From contig JAEYUK010000197.1 of assembly GCA_023432655.1 (NCBI GenBank), forward strand, positions 1 to 8,280: DNA of 8,280 nucleotides, given 5' to 3'. The position numbers were made by a program, and so were the translations under genes. Of the stretch, positions 1-6,311 are shown piece by piece; the first letter of the stretch is position 1, and each line of letters starts with the position of its first letter. Origin of the DNA: Pseudomonadota bacterium. Lineage in GTDB: Bacteria > Bdellovibrionota > Bacteriovoracia > Bacteriovoracales > Bacteriovoracaceae. Under the pieces are notes generated by a model. The model saw only the letters and a list, made by a program, of their open reading frames with translations. It ran no database searches and had not been told where the DNA came from.

Positions 1-1466
1 AAGTGCCGGATTTCATCTTCAAGAAGTGGCGTGGCTGCGAGCTCTGCAGCTTGAATATCAATGCCATCGACTGTGGTTTTACCTAAAAGCCGTCTCATGG
101 CAGTTTGCAGTGGCACCAAGATTACATCATCCTGATCACGCCAACCGGTACTTCCCTTTTCTTTTATAATACCGATGACTAAAAAATTATTCTTATTAAT
201 TTTTATCGTTTCACCAATCGCCGACTTACCGCCAAAGAGTTCCCGATGAATGGTAGCGCCAATGACGGCCACTCGTGCGCGCTTGGAGTTTTCTTCTTCA
301 TTAAAAAAACGGCCCTCACTGGTGTGGTAAGAGCGGAGATCCTGATAATCCGGTATAACCCCCATCACTTGAGTGTTCCAATTCTTATTCCTAAAACTTG
401 CCTGGCCACGCCCTTCTACACTTGCGACAGCATTTGCCACTTGAGGAAAGCGGGACTTAATGGCAATGGCGTCTTCAGGATATAAGAGAGCTGTAGCACC
501 AGCTTCCATCGAAGCACCACCAGACCTCATCGATCCGGTTCTTAACATCAAAAGATTCGCCCCGAAAGATGAGAGCTGACTTTCAATTTGCTTCTGCGCT
601 CCCTTACCAATGGCAAGCATGGTAACAACTGAGGCAACACCAATGAGAACACCCAAAACTGAAAGAGCGGTACGAATTTTATTTGAAAGGAGCTGCTTTA
701 AACCCTGCCTAAAATGTTCGCCTAAAGTCAGAGCAGATGGGCCCTTTTCCTGATTCGGCTTAATCGATCTAAGATTGTCGCCAATCGGAGCATTCCTCTT
801 ATCAGAAACAATCTTTCCATCTCTCATTCTAATGATACGCTTGCACTTTTCCCCAATCTCATCTTCGTGAGTTACCATGACGATGGTCATTCCCTCATCG
901 TTGAGTCTTTTAAGAATACCCATCACCTGATTTTCACTCTGAGAATCAAGGTTTCCAGTTGGTTCATCGGCCAGGATGAGTCGTGGTGTATTAACCAATG
1001 CTCGGGCTATAGCCACACTTTGTTGTTGTCCGCCGGACATTTCACGTGGAAGATGTCCGGATCTATCTGCAAGCCCTACCCCTTCAAGGAAAGGTTGAGA
1101 CTTATCTTTTGTAATTTTTCCCTCTGAATATAGGAGAGGTAAGGCAACATTCTCTGCTGCCGTAAAGGCCGTGAGAAGATTAAATTGCTGAAAAATAAAT
1201 CCCAGCTCATGACGACGGAACAAGGCCAGTTCGTCTTCTGAGAGAGTTGAGATATCTTTACCAGAAAAAAAGTATTTACCGCTTGAAGGAACATCCAGAC
1301 AGCCGATGAGATTTAAGAGAGTAGATTTGCCTGATCCGGATGGACCCATGATGGCAACGAAATCACCTTCTTCGATGGTAATCGAGACATCATCTAAGAC
1401 CTTGAGAGTTGTGTCTCCCATTTGATAGATTTTATCGATACTCTGAAGCTCGATTAAAGACTTCAT
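1..1466 (-). CDS. macB: MacB-like ABC transporter, ATPase-permease fusion (partial, C-terminus off the left edge)
   Basis: Inner-membrane ABC exporter subunit that powers a MacAB-TolC-type tripartite system by mechanotransmission. 488 codons are visible from ATG at 1466. The ATPase domain (about residues 1-225) comes first: Walker [10 protein letters not shown] at 41-49, Q-loop FIFQQFNLL near 91-98, signature MSGGQQQ at 143-149, Walker B LILADEPT at 163-170 with Glu168, D-loop GNLDS, H-loop His200. A linker leads to the first permease TM (about 264-286) and then a large periplasmic MacB_PCD-type domain (about 290-488). MacB proteins are usually around 650 residues, so about 160 residues with the last three TM helices should lie beyond position 1. 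The ATG overlaps the adaptor stop as ATGA, so translation is probably coupled. Oddity: Ser150 sits where this family normally has Arg after SGGQQQ. The substrate cannot be told; macrolide export should not be assumed, since LolCDE/FtsX-type relatives move lipids or signals. Confidence 0.95.
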   Translation of the reverse strand, partial: MKSLIELQSIDKIYQMGDTTLKVLDDVSITIEEGDFVAIMGPSGSGKSTLLNLIGCLDVPSSGKYFFSGKDISTLSEDELALFRRHELGFIFQQFNLLTAFTAAENVALPLLYSEGKITKDKSQPFLEGVGLADRSGHLPREMSGGQQQSVAIARALVNTPRLILADEPTGNLDSQSENQVMGILKRLNDEGMTIVMVTHEDEIGEKCKRIIRMRDGKIVSDKRNAPIGDNLRSIKPNQEKGPSALTLGEHFRQGLKQLLSNKIRTALSVLGVLIGVASVVTMLAIGKGAQKQIESQLSSFGANLLMLRTGSMRSGGASMEAGATALLYPEDAIAIKSRFPQVANAVASVEGRGQASFRNKNWNTQVMGVIPDYQDLRSYHTSEGRFFNEEENSKRARVAVIGATIHRELFGGKSAIGETIKINKNNFLVIGIIKEKGSTGWRDQDDVILVPLQTAMRRLLGKTTVDGIDIQAAELAATPLLEDEIRH

Positions 1467-2413
1467 TTTCTTCGGCTTCTCTGAGGCATGAATGGACTGC
1501 TGGAGCCTGTCTTCTTGCCAATAGCGGCGGTTTTGTCTTCAATCAAAATCACATCATTTTCATTTAATCCGGCAACAATCTCAATCATCTTTCCGTCATC
1601 TTGACCCGTTTCTACTTTTACCAGTGAGTAGCCCTTCGATGACTTAAGTCTTACCTCAGAACCTTCTTGACTAGTCACCAATGAGGTTATTGGGAGAAGT
1701 ATGATGTTTTCTTTCCTTTGAATTTCAACATCAACATTGGCCGTCATTCCACTTCTCATATAATCAGGAACTTCATCAGGTAAAATATCCACTTCGTAGG
1801 TGGTAACATTATTTAAGACAGTAGCATCATAGGCCACATGAACCACCTCACCCTGAAAAGGATTTCGCGAGTAAGCATCCAGTGTGATTTTCGTTTTCTG
1901 CCCGACTTTAATCTGAGCAATGTCCGTTTCATCCACTTGGGCCTTAACTGTTAAACGATCGGCCATCGTAAAAATAGAGTCGGCATTAGTAAAACTCTGT
2001 CCGGCTTCCACACTTCGAAGAATAATCGTGCCGTCAATCGGTGCCATCACAGGAGTTGCTCGATAAAGATTTTCCCACTTTTTAATTTCCGCGGCACCTT
2101 GTGTACGGACAGAATCTAAAAGGGCCGCTCTTTCGGTGGAACTAATCCACGCTAGAATGGTTCCCTTCTTAACCTCCTGGCCTTCTTTAATTAAGACTTG
2201 ATCAATTCTTCCAGCAATTGGGGGCTTAATTTCTAATCGATTTTGAGGACTGACAGTGGCGGAAGCCTGTACGGATAGTACCAGATCGCCTCTCGTCACG
2301 GGCATTTCAACTAACGCCACTTCTGAATCTGAACTTTTAAAAAAGTAATACCAAAGACCTAAGGCGGCCAAAAGAATAACTGCTGAACTAATGATCATTT
2401 TTTTGTTCTTCAA
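1463..2413 (-). CDS. macA: MacA-like periplasmic adaptor (membrane fusion protein) with very short hairpin
   Basis: HlyD/MacA-family adaptor linking the MacB-like ATPase to the outer-membrane channel. 316 residues: N-terminal TM anchor at about 6-25, first lipoyl half about 57-90 (IAGRI...VKEGQ-like segment with KEGQEVKKG), second lipoyl half about 120-152 (APIDGTI...GQSF), beta-barrel about 155-232, membrane-proximal domain about 235-295, and a basic tail SRRK. Between the lipoyl halves only about 28 residues remain for the alpha-helical hairpin, much less than in E. coli MacA (371 residues overall). The start is TTG (2413-2411), whose bases overlap the preceding TGA as TTGA; AAGGATC lies a sensible distance upstream inside the channel gene. 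An ATG five codons later (2398) is possible but has no Shine-Dalgarno. The order and overlaps make it the middle gene of a three-gene efflux operon. Confidence 0.93.
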   Translation of the reverse strand: MKNKKMIISSAVILLAALGLWYYFFKSSDSEVALVEMPVTRGDLVLSVQASATVSPQNRLEIKPPIAGRIDQVLIKEGQEVKKGTILAWISSTERAALLDSVRTQGAAEIKKWENLYRATPVMAPIDGTIILRSVEAGQSFTNADSIFTMADRLTVKAQVDETDIAQIKVGQKTKITLDAYSRNPFQGEVVHVAYDATVLNNVTTYEVDILPDEVPDYMRSGMTANVDVEIQRKENIILLPITSLVTSQEGSEVRLKSSKGYSLVKVETGQDDGKMIEIVAGLNENDVILIEDKTAAIGKKTGSSSPFMPQRSRRK

Positions 2414-3708
2414 GGTATTGATCCTTTTCCTAGAACGTTTTCCCAGGTCGCGTACTTAATTACCCGGTCCTTCTTACTCTGAAGGAAATTCATCTGTCTC
2501 GTAATGAGTTCACTTTCGATAATATCCCAATCTTCGAAGGTCAGAAGTCCGTTGTTGTATTTCTTTCGGGCAATCTCGGCCCTGGTAGAAGCAGCAGCTT
2601 CAAACTTTGAATCAATAGAATATTTAATATCACTTTGCTTGGCCTGATTCAAAGTATCCTGAAGTTTAGGAATTAAAGTCAAAAGCGTTGAACGTTTTCG
2701 AGATTCCGAAGCGTAACTTGTCTCAACTGAGGACTTGTAAGTTCCTAAATCCTTAAAACCATCAAAGAGTGGAATCGTTAAGGTGAGGGCCATTGACCAT
2801 CTTTCTCTTTCAGGAAAATAGGAGTCACCCTGCCGATTCACTTGTCCCGTAAAATTTAAATCCGGAAGGAAGCTTGATCTGGAGATTTTGATATCTTCCT
2901 TAGCGACCATTTGCAGAGCATGGGCCTGATTATAAGCAGGTGTTTCTAATGCCAATGTTTCAAAATCTTTCCTGTCTGGTTGAAGCACTTCAAGAGGGAT
3001 TTCACCTGTGACTGTAACTCCTTCCAGATAATCTTTATTCATCAAAGACTTTAAGGATTTTTCCGCCACCCCTAAACTATCTCTAGCTTTGATTAAATCC
3101 AGCCGGGCCTGTTCCAGATAGGCTTCGGCCAGTAGAACCGAGCCTTTGTTTTCTCTCCCGTTTTCATAACGAACCAAAACAAGCTTGTGGTTACTTTCTC
3201 TACGGTCCAAAATGCTTCGAGAAAGTTCAACGAGCTCTTGAGCATAGACTAAATTAGCGAAGGCTTCCTTGAGGGATAAACTTACGCTGGATTTACTTGA
3301 GACATAGTTCCAGAATTTATTTTGAGTATTCCATCCCGCCTGATTAATACGGGACTTATCTTCCAGTCCATTAAAAATATTCTGAGTGAAGTTGAGGGCC
3401 GCGAGGTAACTGGTATTAACCGTGCTACCGGAACTTATGACCACACCGTTGGTAACAATTCCACCGCCTCCGCCGCTAGCAGCAGAGCCACTGCGGGTGA
3501 CAGAAGTGGAAGCGGATAAGCTTGGTAGGTAGCGTCCTTCGACCGAAGACTCGGCTTCCTTGGCCGCCAGCCATTCACGTCGGGAAGCTTCTAAATCAGG
3601 ATTCCCTTCTATGGTGAATTTTAAAACTTCTTCCCATGACAATGTCACTGCACTTGCACCAATTGGGATAATCAAGAGACAGGATATAAAAAAACATTTA
3701 AATTGCAT
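2410..3708 (-). CDS. tolC: TolC-family outer-membrane efflux protein
   Basis: Outer-membrane factor, expected to form a trimeric beta-barrel plus periplasmic alpha-tunnel giving the MacAB-like pair an exit duct. 432 residues, close to family size. A Sec signal peptide (about 1-20, ending GASA before VTLSWEEVL) is followed by two OEP repeats, roughly 25-220 and 235-425. Typical repeat landmarks are the paired segments NFTQNIFNGLEDKSR (about 106-120) and LTIPLFDGFKDLG, each preceded by an alternating-hydrophobic strand and followed by a long helix. A Gly/Ser-rich stretch (about 73-98, including GGGGG) falls where the first beta-hairpin's outer loop is expected. It is first in the operon: its own stop TGA overlaps the adaptor start. 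The Shine-Dalgarno is poor (only GAG close to the ATG), while TATAAT sits 6 bases upstream of the ATG, so leaderless translation is possible. No catalytic activity is expected. Confidence 0.93.
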   Translation of the reverse strand: MQFKCFFISCLLIIPIGASAVTLSWEEVLKFTIEGNPDLEASRREWLAAKEAESSVEGRYLPSLSASTSVTRSGSAASGGGGGIVTNGVVISSGSTVNTSYLAALNFTQNIFNGLEDKSRINQAGWNTQNKFWNYVSSKSSVSLSLKEAFANLVYAQELVELSRSILDRRESNHKLVLVRYENGRENKGSVLLAEAYLEQARLDLIKARDSLGVAEKSLKSLMNKDYLEGVTVTGEIPLEVLQPDRKDFETLALETPAYNQAHALQMVAKEDIKISRSSFLPDLNFTGQVNRQGDSYFPERERWSMALTLTIPLFDGFKDLGTYKSSVETSYASESRKRSTLLTLIPKLQDTLNQAKQSDIKYSIDSKFEAAASTRAEIARKKYNNGLLTFEDWDIIESELITRQMNFLQSKKDRVIKYATWENVLGKGSIP

Positions 3709-3714
3709 GATCTC

Positions 3715-3720
3715 ATTATA
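3715..3720 (-). promoter_or_regulatory. Candidate -10 box of the efflux operon
   Basis: A perfect TATAAT on the minus strand, lying between the upstream terminator and the channel gene. Transcription would begin about at the start codon (position 3708 or nearby), implying a leaderless mRNA. The -35 region is weak: TTAGCT at 3739-3744 with an 18-base spacer shares only three bases with TTGACA. Some operon promoter is required here because the terminator isolates the genes from upstream transcription. Confidence 0.45.
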
Positions 3721-3742
3721 GGCGCCAATGGGCGATGAAGCT

Positions 3743-3774
3743 AAAAAAAAAGGCCTGGGGGAACCCAGGCCTTT
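3743..3774 (-). terminator. Rho-independent terminator after the DsbA-like gene
   Basis: A perfect 11-bp stem (3749-3759 with 3764-3774, arm AAAGGCCTGGG) closes a 4-base loop. On the minus strand it is followed by nine T (3751-3743). It begins about 25 bases past the oxidoreductase stop codon and ends 34 bases before the channel gene start, so it splits the minus-strand run into two transcription units. The plus-strand side lacks a T-tract, so it is directional. Confidence 0.92.
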
Positions 3775-3799
3775 CGAAGAAATCTATTGAAACAATCGA

Positions 3800-4579
3800 T
3801 TAAAGATTAATTTTTCCACGCTTTTTTAGCTCTTCAATAAGTCCATCAAAGTGGCTTGTAGGGTAAGCGCCTTTTACCGGGATACCATTAAGAAGAAAGC
3901 CTGGAGTTCCTTGGAAACCAAACTTTGCGGCTTCTGCCATGTCGTCGTCGATGCGCTTCTGAACGGCTTCAGACTTGATGTCTTTAGCAAGTCTAGTCAT
4001 ATCAACTTTAAGATCTTTGGCAATGGCCTTAAGGAAAGACTCACCATTTTGAAGTTTACGCTGGTCTTGGTAAATACGGTCATGGAATTCCCAAGCTTTT
4101 TTAGGATCCTGTAAACGGATGGCCTCGTAATACTGAGAAGCAGGCATTGCTTGCGGGTGGAAGCTTAAAGGAAGGTGCTTATAAACGAAACGGATCTTAC
4201 CTTCGTATTTTTTTAGAAGTTCAGACACAGTGTTAAAACCGCGAGCACAGAATGGGCACTCAAAGTCAGAATATTCAACCAAAGTAATTGGAGCATCTTT
4301 ATTTCCACGGAAGCTTTCGTCTGCACGAATTTCTGCTACCAGAGGATTATTGAAAGAATCTTCTAAGGCCTTCTTTTCTTCCTCTTCTCTTCTCTTGCCT
4401 TCACCTTCCTGAGCGGCCTTAACTGCATTATTTAAAGCGTCAATGAATTTAACAGGATTAGCTTCAATCGCCTCAGTAATAATATCTGGATTCTCTTTTA
4501 GCATCTTTTTAAGATCGTCTTTTGAAGTACAAGCAGTTGCTAGAATCAATGCACCCGCTAGAAAAATAATTCTTTTCAT
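3800..4579 (-). CDS. DsbA-family thiol-disulfide oxidoreductase, probable lipoprotein
   Basis: Thioredoxin-fold protein expected to oxidise or isomerise disulfides in the periplasm. 259 residues. The N-terminus MKRIIFLAGALILATAC is a lipoprotein signal with Cys17 as lipid site; the lipobox ATAC is slightly off consensus. A charged helical segment (about 20-75, rich in Glu/Lys, with NPD and NPV motifs) follows, then the DSBA-like domain (about 90-255) with active site CPFC at 108-111 after the strand TLVEYSDFE, and the cis-proline loop GTPGF with Pro226. The helical insertion between them (about 140-215) fits the Thioredoxin_4/BdbD-type layout. The start has a clear AAGGAAAG Shine-Dalgarno. 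It is followed by a strong terminator and preceded, after a 44-base gap, by the twin-HAMP membrane gene on the same strand. Whether it is an oxidase or isomerase cannot be decided from sequence; no DsbB partner is visible. Confidence 0.93.
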   Translation of the reverse strand: MKRIIFLAGALILATACTSKDDLKKMLKENPDIITEAIEANPVKFIDALNNAVKAAQEGEGKRREEEEKKALEDSFNNPLVAEIRADESFRGNKDAPITLVEYSDFECPFCARGFNTVSELLKKYEGKIRFVYKHLPLSFHPQAMPASQYYEAIRLQDPKKAWEFHDRIYQDQRKLQNGESFLKAIAKDLKVDMTRLAKDIKSEAVQKRIDDDMAEAAKFGFQGTPGFLLNGIPVKGAYPTSHFDGLIEELKKRGKINL

Positions 4580-4623
4580 GGCTTTCCTTTTTAACGGAGG
4601 TTAGTTTTTACATTAATAAATTA

Positions 4624-5553
4624 TCATAATTCTGAATTATTGGCCTTGTTCTTACTATAATTCTTTTCAATAAAATCTAAGTATTTGTTCAATTTCCGAG
4701 TGTACTCTCTTACATAAGCAAATCCTACCAGGTGTACCCGACTGGAATAGTTGCCTTTCATAAAAGAACGCATAGTGGAGAATATGCCAAAAGCTGCCCC
4801 AGAGACTTTAGCGTATAAGTGAAAACCCAAAAGAATATAACAAAAACTAATAAGTCCCACGGTGAACCAAAAAAGATCATCCAGAATAAACATTTGAAGC
4901 GAAAAGAATTTTCCTACGGCCTTAGGGTTTTGCAGAGTACTCGTGGCCAGTTCCACCATCGACTCATAAATATCGGATGAGTTCGCAATAATAAAAAGCC
5001 CACTGCATAAAGAGACAATAACCAGGAGTATTCCAAAATGAAGCATGAATATTTTATCAAACACCGGCTTATGGATTCGAGAAAACTGGGGAGGAATACT
5101 GTGGCCCACGACTTCTTGTTTTTGGCGTGCTTCCCGAAGAAACTCAAAAAAGAATTCTGAAAATCGGGTAAGAAGACTGTAATTACTAAACTGCTCAACC
5201 CGGTAGGGTGTATTCGGATGCTCAATCACCTCTTCGCAGTAATCCCCTATCGTTTTGAAGGGTCTCAGAATCAGCCATCCGGCGTAACAGCCAATGATAA
5301 ATAAGAAAATGTGAAAACCAAATAAAAGGCCCACACTCTCTAAAGCTTCCTGGGTGATGAGGTCGAAGAAAAGTTTCTGTTCATTTATTTCCACCAGCCC
5401 GTGCGCCTGAAAAAAAGCATAATTAACACGGAGAATTTCGAATAAGATAGAATAGATGACCAACGTCACCCCAAAAGAGATCCCCGAAATCTTAAGGCCT
5501 ACGATGGCAATAAAACGACTGTCTTCCGTTTTAAAGATTTTTAAAGAACGCAT
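4624..5553 (-). CDS. Four-TM membrane protein with two HAMP-like segments and no effector domain
   Basis: Function unknown. 309 residues in two similar halves. Half one: TM at about 18-42, a short periplasmic loop (about 43-73), TM at about 74-98, then a cytoplasmic segment beginning LRPFKTIGDYCEEVI. Half two: TM at about 168-191, periplasmic loop (about 192-222), TM at about 225-248, then KVSGAAFGIFSTMRSFMKGNYSSRV-type sequence (split here: KVSGAAFG at 249-256, MRSFMKGNYSSRV at 261-273), ending in a helix RKLNKYLDFIEKN. The second segment follows the HAMP pattern (amphipathic helix, connector, second helix), but the protein stops there: no kinase, cyclase or methyl-accepting domain. Start choice: the ATG at 5553 has AGAAGG directly abutting it, which is too close to be a normal Shine-Dalgarno. 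The frame stays open upstream to 5661 with no ATG, GTG or TTG; only a CTG at 5595 could extend it. Possibly co-transcribed with the DsbA-like gene. Confidence 0.85.
   Translation of the reverse strand: MRSLKIFKTEDSRFIAIVGLKISGISFGVTLVIYSILFEILRVNYAFFQAHGLVEINEQKLFFDLITQEALESVGLLFGFHIFLFIIGCYAGWLILRPFKTIGDYCEEVIEHPNTPYRVEQFSNYSLLTRFSEFFFEFLREARQKQEVVGHSIPPQFSRIHKPVFDKIFMLHFGILLVIVSLCSGLFIIANSSDIYESMVELATSTLQNPKAVGKFFSLQMFILDDLFWFTVGLISFCYILLGFHLYAKVSGAAFGIFSTMRSFMKGNYSSRVHLVGFAYVREYTRKLNKYLDFIEKNYSKNKANNSEL
4626..4640. repeat. 15-bp perfect palindrome upstream of the DsbA-like gene
   Basis: ATAATTC-T-GAATTAT, two perfect 7-base arms around one base. It overlaps the last codons and stop of the membrane gene and lies about 47 bases upstream of the oxidoreductase start. 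On the minus strand it abuts a TATGAT hexamer that could be a -10 box. It may be an operator, but the composition is AT-rich and chance is a real alternative. Confidence 0.4.
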
Positions 5554-5662
5554 CCTTCTATCATAAAGGAAATCTAACCACTTAAAAATAGGCAGATTCT
5601 GGTCGTTCTGAAATATCTCTAAAGTCTTGGTCCCGATACGACGATAGGAGACGAGAATTGTC

Positions 5663-5680
5663 TAAGACTAAGGAGTCTTA
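5663..5680 (+). promoter_or_regulatory. Perfect hairpin presenting the Shine-Dalgarno of the following lipoprotein gene
   Basis: TAAGACT-AAGG-AGTCTTA: a 7-bp perfect inverted repeat around a 4-base loop. The loop plus the first two bases of the right arm spell AAGGAG (5670-5675), an excellent Shine-Dalgarno 7 bases from the ATG at 5683. In the mRNA it could modulate ribosome access; in DNA it is an 18-base palindrome in a divergent intergenic region, so it could also be an operator. A further AGTCTT copy lies at 5623-5628. Confidence 0.6.
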
Positions 5681-5682
5681 TC

Positions 5683-6258
5683 ATGAAATCATTGGGCCTC
5701 GGATTGCTTCACCTTGCACTTCTAACTATGCTTCTCGCTTGCGGGAAAGAGAATGAATCAGGAAAGAGCAATTCCTCCTGGGACTATAGTAACCCCTATG
5801 TCTCCAATCCGAATTTAGGATATGGTCCGATTAACTCCACTCCTTACTCTTATGGCGGAATTCCTGTAACTCAAGTCATCAATCAGAACCCCTGCCGAAG
5901 CGGTGGCTCTTTTAACCAAAACCGTATCCAGATCCAGATTCCACTTACGAACTTCCCTACAGTGATTCCTGCCGGAGATGTTTATGTGGGAGTAACTTCT
6001 TTCGGAGATGTGGCCGTCCTAGCGGGCCAGGCCACTGGTCAGCCACCGGTATTCGTGGGCTATATGTGCCAACGCTCATTTGCTCCGACTGGTCAAGGCC
6101 AGCTTATGGGTATCAAGATCGGTTCTTATTCAAGATGTAGCTTCAAGCCGATGACTGCTGCCACGATGGTTTTCCCGGGTGGAGCAACGGCCGAATTCCG
6201 CTGGATGGACGGCGGAAGTTCTCAAGGTGGACCTTTCCCACCACCACTGTGTCTCTAA
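5683..6258 (+). CDS. Cysteine-containing lipoprotein of unknown function
   Basis: Not recognised as a named family. 191 residues with a textbook lipoprotein signal, MKSLGLGLLHLALLTMLLAC, Cys20 being the lipid site. No Asp follows at +2 (it is Gly), so an Escherichia-type inner-membrane retention signal is absent and outer-membrane sorting is plausible. The stretch from about 22 to 65 is low-complexity and rich in Asn, Ser, Tyr, Gly and Pro, likely a flexible tether. From about 70 to the end it looks like a small beta-rich domain (alternating strands such as NRIQIQIPL and GDVYVGVTSFGDVAVLAG) with four further cysteines at 71, 129, 152 and 190, enough for two disulfides. The tail is Gly/Pro-rich and ends in PPPLCL. 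The start has AAGGAG 7 bases upstream, inside a hairpin loop. It is monocistronic, the only plus-strand gene, divergent from the twin-HAMP gene and convergent with the amidase. Confidence 0.88.
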   Translation: MKSLGLGLLHLALLTMLLACGKENESGKSNSSWDYSNPYVSNPNLGYGPINSTPYSYGGIPVTQVINQNPCRSGGSFNQNRIQIQIPLTNFPTVIPAGDVYVGVTSFGDVAVLAGQATGQPPVFVGYMCQRSFAPTGQGQLMGIKIGSYSRCSFKPMTAATMVFPGGATAEFRWMDGGSSQGGPFPPPLCL

Positions 6259-6278
6259 GATTAAAAAGAGAATATGTG

Positions 6279-6307
6279 AAGCCCACTTTCGAGTGGGCTT
6301 TTTTTTT
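6279..6307 (+). terminator. Rho-independent terminator after the lipoprotein gene
   Basis: A 9-bp perfect stem (6279-6287 with 6292-6300, arm AAGCCCACT) closes a stable TTCG tetraloop and runs into nine T (6299-6307). It starts 20 bases after the TAA. The convergent amidase gene stops at 6312. On the minus strand the hairpin is followed by CACATATTC and only later by a short T-run, so it may serve that gene poorly. Confidence 0.93.
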
Positions 6308-6311
6308 GCTT

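Noticed and set aside
1..700. Possible frameshift or break in the transporter permease region
   Set aside because: Reading from ATG 1466 down to position 3 gives 488 codons without a stop and with continuous family-like sequence; the gene is simply cut by the window edge.
867..1127. Plus-strand open frame inside the ATPase domain of the transporter gene
   Set aside because: It is antisense to conserved ABC motifs, lacks a Shine-Dalgarno, and its translation has no family features.
3475..3500. Gly/Ser-rich stretch of the channel gene as an inserted repeat
   Set aside because: Its position matches the first outer-membrane beta-hairpin loop, where length and composition vary freely in this family.
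1..3708. Annotation as a macrolide-resistance system
   Set aside because: Family membership supports a MacAB-like exporter only. Many such systems move lipids, peptides or siderophores, and nothing in the sequence specifies a macrolide.
4914..5225. Second minus-strand frame of 103 codons within the twin-HAMP gene
   Set aside because: It overlaps a longer frame with four clear TM helices and HAMP-like segments; the shorter frame has no good start site and is a by-product of hydrophobic codon use.
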